From Thermodesulfobacterium hydrogeniphilum (lineage in GTDB: Bacteria > Desulfobacterota > Thermodesulfobacteria > Thermodesulfobacteriales > Thermodesulfobacteriaceae), in contig NZ_JQKW01000006.1 in the NCBI RefSeq assembly GCF_000746255.1, positions 1-64,000 of the forward strand: a DNA stretch of 64,000 nt. The letters are read 5' to 3'. Positions 30,900 through 41,000 of this stretch are shown here, one piece after another (position 1 is the first letter of the stretch; the number at the start of each line of letters is the position of its first letter). The notes beneath the pieces are model-generated. The model ran no database searches and had not been told where the DNA came from. It worked only from the letters and a program-made list of their open reading frames with translations. The translations under genes and the position numbers were made by a program.

Positions 30900-31901
30900 A
30901 TGAAAAAGATTACAGTAATAGGGGGAGGAAGCTGGGGAACAGCTCTTGCCAAAATTTTAGCTGAAAAAGGATTAAATATTTATCTTTTAGTTAGAAGAGA
31001 AGCTGTTTGTGATAGCATAAATAAAGAAAAAGAAAATCCTTTTTATCTTCCTGGTATAAAACTTCCTAAAAAACTAAAAGCCACAACAGATCCAGCAGAG
31101 GCTTTTAAAGATTGCGAGATTATTTTATGGGTAATTCCTTCTTTTGCTCTTAAAGAAAACTTAGAAAAGATGAAAAAATTTGTAGAAAAAATTCCTTATC
31201 ATATTTCAGGTATAAAAGGTATAGATTTGGAAACAGAGAAAACACCTTTTACCATTTTAAAAGAGAACTTACCAAAAAAAGCCAAAATTTTTGTTCTTGG
31301 AGGACCTTCTTTTGCTAAAGAAGTGGTTAAGGGTCTTCCTACGGCTGTAGTTTTGGCAGGAGAAGATCCAGAAGCTACACAAAAAATGCAGGAGCTTCTG
31401 GCTGTGCCTTATTTCAGGGTTTATAGAAGTGATGATCCCTTAGGGGTGGAAATAGCAGGAGCTTTAAAAAATGTTATAGCTATTGCTTCTGGAATAAGTG
31501 ATGGTTTAGAGTTAGGTCTCAATGCCAGAGCAAGTCTTATAACAAGAGGGCTTATAGAAATAATTCGTTTAGGAACAAAGTTAGGAGGAGAATTATATAC
31601 TTTTTATGGACTGGCTGGCTTGGGAGATCTTGTTTTAACATGCACAGGAGCTCTTTCACGGAATTATCAGGTAGGATATAGATTGGGTAAAGGCGAAAAG
31701 CTTGAGAAAATTTTAAAAGATTTAAAACAGGTAGCAGAGGGAGTAAAAACTTCTAAGGTAGTAAAAAAACTTTCAGAAATGCATCAGGTAGAAATGCCCA
31801 TCTGCGAAGAGGTGTATAAAGTGATTTATGAAGACGAAACTCCTAAAACCTGCTTAAAAAGACTATTATCCAGAAGCTTAAAAAAAGAGTTTGAAGATTG
31901 A
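30900..31901 (+). CDS. gpsA: Glycerol-3-phosphate dehydrogenase [NAD(P)+]
   Basis: Makes sn-glycerol-3-phosphate for phospholipid synthesis. The 333-residue product has the dinucleotide fold VIGGGSWGTALAKIL, the ISGIKGIDL and GGPSFAKEVV motifs, the catalytic-Lys region GALKNVIAIASGI and GLAGLGDLVLTC. It follows the binding-protein gene by 12 bases. It is the last housekeeping gene before the accessory region. Confidence 0.96.
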   Translation: MKKITVIGGGSWGTALAKILAEKGLNIYLLVRREAVCDSINKEKENPFYLPGIKLPKKLKATTDPAEAFKDCEIILWVIPSFALKENLEKMKKFVEKIPYHISGIKGIDLETEKTPFTILKENLPKKAKIFVLGGPSFAKEVVKGLPTAVVLAGEDPEATQKMQELLAVPYFRVYRSDDPLGVEIAGALKNVIAIASGISDGLELGLNARASLITRGLIEIIRLGTKLGGELYTFYGLAGLGDLVLTCTGALSRNYQVGYRLGKGEKLEKILKDLKQVAEGVKTSKVVKKLSEMHQVEMPICEEVYKVIYEDETPKTCLKRLLSRSLKKEFED

Positions 31902-31993
31902 TATGTTCTGACTTTCCTTATGTACAGAAAATACCTAAATTTAAAACTGATATATTTAAGCAAATATAAAAATCTCTAAAAGAGAAAAAAACT

Positions 31994-32116
31994 TTGAGCA
32001 CTTTTATCACCAACAGCCAAGAAAAAAGTTTAAAGAAGCGATTAAAAACCCTTATCAGCCAGAGTGAGGAGTTAAGATTTTTAGTGGGATTTTTGAGAAA
32101 GTTACGATTGCTATAG
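31994..32116 (+). pseudogene. Remnant of the N terminus of a PLD-like helicase-family protein
   Basis: An open stretch of 40 codons reads STFITNSQEKSLKKRLKTLI and then ELRFLVGFL before a stop at 32114. It matches, residue by residue, the start of the gene fragment at 33718 (PFITNQPNKELKKRITELI ... ELKFLVGFFYF), but at the DNA level the two differ at many positions, so they are separate family members. The rest of 31902-32154 shows no other coding sense. Confidence 0.6.
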
Positions 32117-32154
32117 AAAATCAGAAAATTTGAGGTAATCTTTTAAAAAGTACT

Positions 32155-33590
32155 ATGGACAGAAATGAGATTTTAAAACTACTTGAAAAGGAAGAAGGCA
32201 ACAAGCTGGAGTTTAAGGAAAGATTTAACGACAGCATCCTGAAAACAATATCCGCTTTTGCAAATACACACGGTGGTTTGATTATCGTTGGTGTAAATAA
32301 CAAAAAAGAGATAGTGGGAATAGATACGAACGATAAAAATTACTAGAAAATTATTAACCGAGTTGTAGATAAACTTGGTATTACACCCAATTTTGAAATT
32401 GTGGAGGTGGATGACAGATCCATTCTGGCGATTGAGGTAAGCAGATCATACATCCCTGTGTCCTTTGAAGGAAGATACTACAAAAGAGTGAGAAACACCA
32501 CGAGGGAGATGAACTTTGAAGAACTTAAGAGATTTTTCCAGAGAGATCTGAGGTGGGAACACCTTTCAGAGAGAGATTTTAAAATAGACGAGATTGATGA
32601 GCATAGCGTCAGAAACTTTTTGAGAACTGCGAAATCAAAAGGAAGACTGACTGTTTTTAATGGCGATGAGCCTATAAAGAAGTGTTTGAAAAGTTAGGAC
32701 TTATGGAGAACGGCAAAATCAACAACGCGGGTATGCTTTTATTCGGAAAGAATCCGCAAAAATACTTTGACCACGCAAGGGTTCGGGGGTGCGATTAAAA
32801 GATAACATTACAATTATCGGAGATAGATGGATAGAAGGAAATTTATTCAATCAGTTCAGAGAAACAGAGGAGGCAATTAAAAACTTCATAAATGTGCGAT
32901 ATGAAATTAAGGGTTTTGAGAGGGAAGATATCTGGGACTATCCACTGGAGGCAATTCGGGAAGCCATCGCCAATGCCCTGCTGCACAGGGATTATCTGAG
33001 ACCTATTAATGTGCAAATAAAAGTTTATGACGACAAGCTCTGGTTTTACAATGTTGGGGGATTACCGGAAGAGTGGGACACTGAAAAACTTCTAAGTTTG
33101 CATTCTTCTATGCCCAGAAATCCACTAATTTTTAATGTTTTTTACCTTGCAGGTATCGTTGAAAGTGTTGGTTCCGGGATTGAGAGAATGATGCAGACTT
33201 TAAAAAAAGCGGGGCTTCCAGAACTCAAAATTGAGGCAAATCACTTAGAGTTTACACTGATGTTTTTTAAAGATGTTTATACAGAGGAATACTTGCGGAA
33301 AATGAGACTCAACGAGAGGCAGATTAAAGCAGTTATGTATGTGAAGGAAAAGGGGAGGATAACGAATAGGGAGTATCAGGAAATAAATAGATGTTCAAGA
33401 AATACGGCAACGAACGATTTAAGAGATTTATGCAGCAGAGGTTTATTAAAAGAAAGTGGCAAAAAAGGAGCTGGCTCTTATTATGAAATTGTGTAGTAAT
33501 TGCATATATTGCATAATAATTGCACACAAATTGCACAATAAGGGTGCCGGAAAAGCACTGGCTTATGTGCTTCAGATAATGAAAAAGTAA
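32155..33590 (+). pseudogene. Schlafen/AlbA_2-domain transcriptional regulator, disrupted
   Basis: The N-terminal AlbA_2 domain is clear: LEKEEGNKLEFKERF, ISAFANTHGGLIIVGV. An in-frame TAG interrupts at 32344. The frame continues through DRSILAIEVSRSYIPVSFEG to 32697, where the true sense has shifted (near 32678) to frame 3, giving EVFEKLGLMENGKINNAG-type sequence. A second shift near 32786 restores frame 2 with GDRWIEGNLFNQF, AIANALLHRDY and GSGIERMMQ, then a winged helix to 33496. A third shift may add the tail GAGKALAYVLQIMKK ending 33590. Base composition is less AT-rich than its neighbours, suggesting transfer. Confidence 0.8.
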
Positions 33591-33649
33591 TGAAAGGGTA
33601 ATGAAAGTAACTCACAGAAAATTAAAATATTAAAGATGTGTGATAGAAT

Positions 33650-33690
33650 AAACCCGAAAAACCAGAACAAAACCCGAAATAAACCCGGAA
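33650..33690. repeat. Three short AAACCCG repeats
   Basis: AAACCCG occurs at 33650, 33670 and 33681, each flanked by A-rich sequence. This is the only visible structure in 33591-33717, a gap between two broken genes. A similar AAACCCGAGAAA lies just before the binding-protein gene at about 29238. It could be a tail of decayed coding sequence; no function is proposed. Confidence 0.4.
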
Positions 33691-33717
33691 AAAATAATTA
33701 AAGAAAAAAGTGACAAA

Positions 33718-34080
33718 ATGCCTTTTATTACCAATCAACCAAATAAAGAACTCAAAAAACGGATCACTGAACTTATTAAAGTAAGCAGGGAATTAAAATT
33801 TCTCGTGGGCTTTTTCTACTTCTCTGGACTAAAAGAGCTTTACCATGCCTTAAAAGAAAGAGCCAGGTCCGAAGAAAATTTCCGGGATTTTACTTTTAAA
33901 ATTCTGGTAGGCTTAGAAGTAGATAAACTACAATACCAGCTCGTTGAAGTTGCAGAAAAGGAAAACTTGAGTGGAGAAGAAAAAATTGAAAACTACTTTC
34001 GTTCCATTGTAAAAGCTATAAATTTTAAAGACTTTGATAATAAGGAATTTTACGAACAGGCGAGTTTTTTTATAAAGTAA
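33718..34080 (+). pseudogene. Truncated N-terminal fragment of a PLD-like helicase-family protein
   Basis: The 120 residues start MPFITNQPNKELKKRI and include ELKFLVGFFYFSGLKELYHAL and FTFKILVGLEVDKLQ. This is the usual N-terminal PLD-like domain of long (about 1000-residue) defence-associated SNF2/DEAD helicases. The frame ends at 34080 just after FYEQASFFIK, before the HKD motif and helicase part expected from the family. Nothing downstream continues it; mod begins 78 bases later. Probably non-functional. Related to the piece at 31994. Confidence 0.65.
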
Positions 34081-34158
34081 AAAAATATTAAAGGATTAAA
34101 AAATATAAAAAATTTGAGTAAACTTTTTGCGAGAAAATTTTAAAATAAGAGGAAAAAG

Positions 34159-36666
34159 ATGAAGTATAAAGAAAATTTTTGGCAAGCTCTTAAAGATCTT
34201 TTTATAGGAGCCGAAGTTGAGGGCAAAAGCGGATACATAAATTTAATGCGAATAAAGTCTAAATACTTTGAAAAACACATATTACCTCAATTGGAAAAGG
34301 ATATTAACGAAGTTATTGAAACATTTCCAGATTTTGAAAACGAACTTTACGAAAAACTTTATACTTTTTTTAAATCCTATTTTTCCGAAAGCGGAGCTAT
34401 TTATTTTAATTCAACTCCTTATCATAAAAGTATTTATGAAAGAGTCTATACAGATGATAAAGATGTAATCTTATTCTGGAAAACTCGCATGCTTTATTAT
34501 GTTAAAACTGATAGAATTTTTAGAAGTTTAAAGGTAGAAATAGACGAATTTAAATTCTTCTTTGATGTCTCCACACTTGAACATAAAAAGGCAAATGAAA
34601 AAAGGGAACTAATATACGAGTTTAAAAAAATTCAAGAAGATGGAACGATTGTTTTTAATGTCTTTTATACGGAAAGAGGGAAGAAAACGAATGGAGAAAA
34701 AATAATAAAAGAACTTAGAAAGCAGGGAATTAAAATTACTACTGATACTCTGGAGAGAGCTTTTAAAATTTTTGAAAAACAGAGTGAAGTTGATTATTTT
34801 ATAAACAAAAATGCTAAATCATTTTTAAAAGAACAGTTTGATTTATGGCTTTATCAGTATGTCTTTAAAGAAAAAAGTGATTGGACTGAAAAAAGAATTA
34901 AGGAACTGCAAGCATTAAAGGATATTGCATACAAAATAATTGATTTTATTTCTCAATTTGAAGATGAACTTGTGAAAATATGGAATAAACCGAAATTTGT
35001 TTTTAATTCAAATTATGTAATAACTCTGGACAGGATTGCAGAAAGAAATATTGATGTAATAGAAAAGATTTTAAATCATCCAAATTTTGAAGAGCAACTC
35101 AGAGAATGGAAGGAACTTGGATTTATAGATAAAAATTTTGATAAAGAAAAAATTATTGAGCATACTTTACATGGTAAAATCTTAAATGAAAAATATAAGT
35201 TTCTTCCTATTGATACAAAGTATTTCAAAGACTTGGAAGTTGAGATTATATCATTATTTGATAATCTGGATGAATCCCTTGATGGTTGGTTAATAAAAAG
35301 TGAAAATTATCAGGCATTAAATACCATTTTACCCAAATTTAGAGAGAAAATCCAGACAATTTATATAGATCCGCCCTTTAACAAAGAGCAAGATGCAGAT
35401 TACTTCTATTCAGTTAAATACAAAGATGCAACCTGGATAACGATGCTTGAAAACCGGTTAAAAATAGCAAGGGATTTATTAAAAGATACGGGAAGCATAT
35501 TTGTAAGATGTGACTACAACGGAAATATGTATGTGAGATTATTGATGAATGAGATTTTCGGGGAGGAGAATTTCAGGAATGAGATTCAGGTTAATAGAAC
35601 TAAAAAAATTTTCACAGGCGTTAAGGGATACAATGTAGCAACAGATAATTTATTTTTTTATTCAAAAAATGAAAAATTTTATTTTAATCCTCAATATAAA
35701 CAACGTGAGAAGAAACAAAAATGGTTAAATATGCATTCTCCAGGTGAAAGAAAACCTCCCGAAAGGATTATATTTGGAAAATTATTTTATCCACCTAAAG
35801 GAAGACATTGGACATTTGTTCAAGAGAAGATATATGAATTAGAAAAGCAAGGAAGGATAAGAATAAATGAAAATATAGAATATATTGATATAATGGGAAA
35901 TAAAGTAAGAGGAATGCCTCAGTATTTAACAGGAGAAACCGAATTATTAGACTCTAACTGGACAGACATTCCAGGATATTCTCAAACTCAAGGATTCCCC
36001 ACCGAAAACTCCGAAATACTTTTAAAGCGTGTGATAGAGTCCACTTCAAATGAAAATGATTTAATTATGGATTTCTTTCTGGGTTCAGGGACAACATGTG
36101 CTGTGGCTCATAAGTTAAAAAGAAAATGGATAGGGATTGAAGTCGGAGAGCATTTTTATACTGTAGTTTTGCCCAGAATGAAAAAGGTTCTGTTTTATGA
36201 CAAATCGGGAATTTCAAAAGAAAAAGATGTTAAGGAAAAATACAATGAGAAAAATGCAGGCGGGTTTTTCAAATATTACGAACTTGAGCAATATGAAGAT
36301 GTTTTGAAAAAGGCGAAGTATAGTGAAGATGCTAATCTTTTTGAAAATCCTTATGAGGACCCATATAATCAGTATGTGTTTATGAAAGATGAAAAAATGC
36401 TTTCCTGCCTTGAAATTAATTACGAGAAAAACAAGGTAAAAGTAAATCTGTCAAAACTTTACTCAAAGGAAAAAGATAAAAAAGAAATAGACATTGTGGA
36501 GACACTTTCAAATCTAACAGGTAAGTGGATTAAGAAAATAACTAAAGACTACGCCGAATTTGAAGACGGGATGAAGATCGACTTAAAAAATCTTGAATAT
36601 ATTGAATTACCCGATGGAAGAAAGGAAATGTTTTACAAATACATAAAAGATTTAATATGGTGGTGA
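34159..36666 (+). CDS. mod: Type III restriction-modification enzyme, methyltransferase (Mod) subunit
   Basis: An adenine-N6 DNA methyltransferase of the beta order: motif IV DPPF at residues 404-407 (TIYIDPPFNKEQDADYF) precedes motif I, DFFLGSGTTCAVAH, at about 638-651. The 835-residue length and the downstream res gene mark it as type III; the specificity region should lie between these motifs, with a long N-terminal region ahead. No stop or frameshift is seen, so it looks intact. GAGGAAAAAG precedes the ATG. The TIR gene follows after 13 bases. Confidence 0.9.
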   Translation: MKYKENFWQALKDLFIGAEVEGKSGYINLMRIKSKYFEKHILPQLEKDINEVIETFPDFENELYEKLYTFFKSYFSESGAIYFNSTPYHKSIYERVYTDDKDVILFWKTRMLYYVKTDRIFRSLKVEIDEFKFFFDVSTLEHKKANEKRELIYEFKKIQEDGTIVFNVFYTERGKKTNGEKIIKELRKQGIKITTDTLERAFKIFEKQSEVDYFINKNAKSFLKEQFDLWLYQYVFKEKSDWTEKRIKELQALKDIAYKIIDFISQFEDELVKIWNKPKFVFNSNYVITLDRIAERNIDVIEKILNHPNFEEQLREWKELGFIDKNFDKEKIIEHTLHGKILNEKYKFLPIDTKYFKDLEVEIISLFDNLDESLDGWLIKSENYQALNTILPKFREKIQTIYIDPPFNKEQDADYFYSVKYKDATWITMLENRLKIARDLLKDTGSIFVRCDYNGNMYVRLLMNEIFGEENFRNEIQVNRTKKIFTGVKGYNVATDNLFFYSKNEKFYFNPQYKQREKKQKWLNMHSPGERKPPERIIFGKLFYPPKGRHWTFVQEKIYELEKQGRIRINENIEYIDIMGNKVRGMPQYLTGETELLDSNWTDIPGYSQTQGFPTENSEILLKRVIESTSNENDLIMDFFLGSGTTCAVAHKLKRKWIGIEVGEHFYTVVLPRMKKVLFYDKSGISKEKDVKEKYNEKNAGGFFKYYELEQYEDVLKKAKYSEDANLFENPYEDPYNQYVFMKDEKMLSCLEINYEKNKVKVNLSKLYSKEKDKKEIDIVETLSNLTGKWIKKITKDYAEFEDGMKIDLKNLEYIELPDGRKEMFYKYIKDLIWW

Positions 36667-36679
36667 GAGGGAGATAAAA

Positions 36680-37351
36680 ATGAGCAAGGGTGAACAATTG
36701 AAAAAACTAATTGAAAGTATTATTAAAATTAATGAAGCTAAAAGAAGAAAAAGGAAAGTTTTTATAAGTTACTATCATTATGATGATGAATATTACCGAA
36801 AAAGATTTGAACAACTTTTTGGTGAGTTATTCCAAAATATTTCTGTAAAACCAGGCGAAATAGATGATGAAAATTCTGATAGATATATTTATCAACTTAT
36901 AAGGCAAAACAAAATTTCCAATACAACAGTATTATTAGTATTAATTGGAAACAGAACTTATTGTAGAAAACATGTAGACTGGGAAATTTATGCAGCCTTA
37001 GATCCGAGAGTTGGAAAAAAAAGAGCTGGATTAGTAGGAATAATTTTACCTACATGTTCTCTTTTTAATACTTCTATAATTGAAGAATTACAGAAAATAG
37101 CTTATGAAAACTATGAAGATATTTACGATTTAACTGATCAAATAAATAGGACTTTATTATCAAATAATTACCCTAAATTACCTTCACGGTTATTAGATAA
37201 TATCCTCTCTGGTTATGCTAAACTTTATAAATGGACAGAAAATGCTTCTCAAATCATTGATATAATAGAAGAAGCATTTCAAAACAGAAAGAATGAATAT
37301 TTAGTAAAAAATGGAAGAAAACAATACAAAAGGAATTTATGCGGAGATTAA
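36680..37351 (+). CDS. TIR-like protein (DUF1863/MTH538, ThsB-like)
   Basis: The 223-residue product has a short basic N-terminal helix and a TIR-like fold: beta-A KVFISYYHYDDEYY (residues 26-39), then SDRYIYQLIRQNKISNTTVLLVLIG and CRKHVDWEIYAAL. The Glu of DWEI (residue 102) sits where catalytic Glu lies in TIR NADases. This pattern is that of DUF1863 proteins including Thoeris ThsB, which turn infection into a nucleotide signal. The remaining ~90 residues are not recognised. GAGGGAGAT precedes the ATG; the downstream membrane-protein ATG follows its stop by one base. Confidence 0.85.
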   Translation: MSKGEQLKKLIESIIKINEAKRRKRKVFISYYHYDDEYYRKRFEQLFGELFQNISVKPGEIDDENSDRYIYQLIRQNKISNTTVLLVLIGNRTYCRKHVDWEIYAALDPRVGKKRAGLVGIILPTCSLFNTSIIEELQKIAYENYEDIYDLTDQINRTLLSNNYPKLPSRLLDNILSGYAKLYKWTENASQIIDIIEEAFQNRKNEYLVKNGRKQYKRNLCGD

Positions 37352-37352
37352 G

Positions 37353-37985
37353 ATGAACATTTTGCACATTTTAATTGATGATGAAAATTTAAAAATAATT
37401 ATACCATGGTGGCTTCTCCTTTTATTTTTAATACTAATTGGGGTGCTCTTTTTGTTAAGAAGCAGAAAATTTTTTCTCAAAGATTATAAGATAGAAGAAG
37501 TAGAAATAGGTATACGAGACTATCGGGTAAAAATAAAACCTAGTTTTGAAGATATACAAGTTGCTTACAAAATTTGGGTAGAAATTTCAACTCGTAAATT
37601 AGGACTGGAAATAGACGAAGAAAACGATGTCATTGTTGAAGTTTATAATTCTTGGTATGAATTTTTTAAAATTACAAGAGAAACTTTAAAAGAAATACCG
37701 GCTCACAAAATTGTGAATCCAGAAACCCAAAAAATTATAGATGTCTCACTTAAACTTCTTAACGAAGTAGTGCGTCCTCATCTTACCAAATGGCAAGCTC
37801 GGTTCAGAAAATGGTACTATGAAGAAAAAGAAAAAAATAAAAGTCTAACTCCTCAAAAAATTCAAAGACAGTATCCCCATTACGAAGAATTGATAAAAGA
37901 TATGAAGAAAGTTAATAAAAATATAATGGAATATAGAAAAAGTTTAGAAAAACTTATAGGTTTTCATAAATCTTGCGAGATTTAG
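37353..37985 (+). CDS. Single-span membrane protein of unknown family, partner of the TIR-like gene
   Basis: From ATG 37353 (GGAG seven bases upstream, one base after the TIR stop) the product has 210 residues. An earlier in-frame ATG at 37311 overlaps the TIR gene by 41 bases and has no comparable ribosome-binding site. Residues ~19-35 form one membrane span (WWLLLLFLILIGVLFLL), followed by a basic RSRK stop-transfer. The cytoplasmic part is mixed alpha/beta then helical, with EVEIGIRDYRVKIKPSFEDI, YKIWVEISTRKLGL, NSWYEFFKITRE and RPHLTKWQARFRKWY. No Macro, SLOG or STALD features are seen. By position it may be the effector. Confidence 0.75.
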   Translation: MNILHILIDDENLKIIIPWWLLLLFLILIGVLFLLRSRKFFLKDYKIEEVEIGIRDYRVKIKPSFEDIQVAYKIWVEISTRKLGLEIDEENDVIVEVYNSWYEFFKITRETLKEIPAHKIVNPETQKIIDVSLKLLNEVVRPHLTKWQARFRKWYYEEKEKNKSLTPQKIQRQYPHYEELIKDMKKVNKNIMEYRKSLEKLIGFHKSCEI

Positions 37986-37991
37986 ACCATG

Positions 37992-38023
37992 TATAATGTG
38001 GAAAAATGTTAAAAGACATTATA
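37992..38023. repeat. Inverted repeat between the membrane-protein gene and res
   Basis: TATAATGT (37992-37999) and ACATTATA (38016-38023) are exact reverse complements with a 16-base loop. It fills most of the 54-base gap before res. It could form a weak mRNA hairpin that sets res expression apart from the genes ahead of it. No T run follows, so it is not an obvious terminator. Confidence 0.45.
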
Positions 38024-38039
38024 GTTTAAAGAGATAAAA

Positions 38040-41000
38040 ATGGAACAAAAAACACATAAAACAAAAATCTATCTTCAAGAAATGATAGAAGACTTAAGAT
38101 TTGAAAATCTCTCTCCAAATTGGATTTCTTTTGATTTTAAAACCTTTTCCAAAACAAAAACTTTATGGGATTATCAGGAAAATGCTTTAAAAAATGCCAT
38201 TAAAGTTTTATGGAAATACTATGAAGATTTTGCTGATTATCAAAAATATGAAGACCCTGACATAGATAAAGAAAGAAAAAGAAAGTTTTATGAATGGTAT
38301 AAAGATAACGGACTTGATTTAAAAATTGATCTTGAATTTGACGAGGGCTCTAAACTTTTAAAACTACTTGAAGATTATTATCCTGTGGAGGAATTTTCTC
38401 ATAGAAGAAACGGAAAGAAAAAATTTAGAATTTCTTACGAACACTTTATTAACAGGATGTGCTTCTGGATGGCTACGGGTTCGGGTAAAACTCTTGTTAT
38501 TGTCAAACTTATTCAGATTTTAAGAGATTTAATTAAAAGAGAGGAAATACCTCCTAATGATATCCTTATATTAACTCATAGAGATGACTTAATAGAACAG
38601 TTGAAAAGGCATGTAAATGAATTTAACCATGTCAATAGTCACGAGATTTTTATAAAGTTAAGAGAGTTAAAAGAGTATGATATGGTTAAAAGAGAACATC
38701 CTTCCATTTTCAGGGAAAAAGAAATAACTGTTTTCTATTATCGCTCTGATAATTTAAGTGATGAACAAAAAGATAAGATAATTGATTTCAAAAATTATGA
38801 TAATAATGGAAAATGGTATATCTTCCTTGATGAAGCTCATAAAGGAGACAAACAGGAATCTAAAAGACAGCACATTTACTCTATTCTTTCAAGGAATGGA
38901 TTTTTATTCAATTTCTCAGCCACATTCACAGATCCAAGAGATGTTATAACCACAGCTTTTGAATTCAATCTTTCATCTTATGTAAAAGGGGGATACGGGA
39001 AACATATTCTTATTCTTGAACAGGAAGTAAGGGCTTTCAGAGACAGGAAAGAAAAATACGAGGATTACAATTCAGAAGAAAAGCAGAAAATAGTTTTGAA
39101 ATCCTTAATTCTTTTAACTTATGTAAAGAAATTTTATGAAAAATTATCCAGACACGAGTTTAAACTTTATCATAAACCCCTACTCATTACTCTTGTAAAT
39201 TCTGTAAATATAGAAGATGCAGATTTGAAGTTATTTTTCAGAGAAATAGAAAAAATAGGAAAAGGAGAAATTAATGAAAGTATTCTTAATTCTGCAATAA
39301 ATGAACTCTGGGAGGAATTAAAAAAAGAACCAGAATTTATGTTTGAAGAGGAAAATCTAAAAATTGATGAAGATACATTTAAAAATATAAAATTTGAGGA
39401 CATTTTAAAGTGTGTTTTTAATTCCTCTTCAACAGGAGGAATAGAAATTTTAATCAGACCCTCTGATAAGAAACAGATGGCTTTCAAGTTGAAAACAGCA
39501 GATAAACCATTTGCTCTAATAAAAATTGGTGATATTTCAAAATGGCTTAGAGAAGAATTTTCGGGATATGAGATAAATGAAAGATTTGATGACGAGGGAT
39601 ATTTTGAAACTTTAAACAGGGATGACTCAGATATTAATATCTTAATGGGTTCACGAAGTTTTTATGAGGGCTGGGATTCCAACCGGCCTAATGTAATAAT
39701 GTTTATAAACATAGGAACAGGAGCCGATGCAAAAAAATTTATTTTGCAATCCGTAGGTAGAGGTGTAAGAATTGGGCCAATAAAAAATAAAAGAAAAAGA
39801 ATAAAATTCCTTTACAACAACAAAGAAATAGATGAGGGATTATACAAAAAAATTAAAGATTTTGTTTTACCTTTGGAGACATTATTTATATTCGGCACAA
39901 ACAGAAATGCAATAAAAGCAGTTATAAAAGAATTAAAAACTCAGGCAAAAAAAGAGGGAGAAGAATTAATAGGCACTTTATTTACAATTGCTGATTATGC
40001 TAAAAATAAAAAACTTTTAATACCCAAATATAGAGAAGTAGATTATCTTCTAATAAAAAAAAGAGAAATTGCTAAATTTGGAATTTCAAAAGAGGATTTT
40101 GAGCTACTTAAAAGATTTATAGATTTTTTAGATGATGATAGGATTTTACTTCTGCGATATAATACTGAGCCGGAAAAGATAAAAATTTTAAAACAGAGTC
40201 TTCAGGATAAAAACAAATATTACAGAATTGAGACTAATAAAAGTTTTAGAAATGTAGATTTAATCATTCAAAGAATATTTAACTATTTCAGTATTGTCCC
40301 TGAAGAAGTTGATAGACTTAAAGAACTTGAAAATGAAATAAAACATTTTAAAAATATAAAAGTTTACATAGAAGAAATAGATGAACTGAAGAAAGAAATT
40401 GAAAAAGTTAAAAATTATCCTAAACTATTGAAAGAATTAACATCTCAGTATGGTAAAATACCCCCAGAGGAATATATTAAAAAATCACAAGAATTGAAAA
40501 AAGAAGAAATCTTTGAAATAGATGATAAAAAAATTAAAATAAAATATATTATGAACCACTACTATCTTCCTATGGTAATGACTGAAGAGGAAAAAATTCA
40601 ATACATAACTCACATAATAAAAACAAAAAGTGAGGTGAGATTTATAGAACATCTTGAAAAATACTTAAGCAGGGAAGATAATATATTTAAGGAGTTTGAA
40701 TGGTGGGTATTTTCCAAAATTAATGAACATCTTGATGAAGTTTATATTCCCTATTACAGTCCCAATGAAAACAAAATAGCCCATTTCAAACCTGACTTTA
40801 TCTTTTGGTTAAAGCCGAAAAATTCAAACAGATATTGTATTTTATTTATTGACCCAAAAGGCACAGAGTATAGGGATGCTGATAGAAAAATTGAGGGTTA
40901 TAAAGAAATTTTAGAGGGAAAAGAATTTAGGTATGGAAACGAATTTGTGAAAATATTCCTTTTCTATTATACCCGTGATACCCACCGTATTCCTCAAAAC

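Noticed and set aside
32155-32346. Separate small gene for an AlbA_2 domain alone
   Set aside because: The same frame carries on past the TAG with clear family sequence, so this is part of one broken gene rather than a short independent protein.
33499-33540. Repeated TTGCA units resembling iterons or a short CRISPR
   Set aside because: Units are irregularly spaced, only four in number, and can be read as codons of a frameshifted tail of the Schlafen-type gene. No longer repeats or spacers follow.
34268-34468. Second-frame open stretch inside mod
   Set aside because: Overlaps the methyltransferase gene completely and is only a chance frame in AT-rich DNA.
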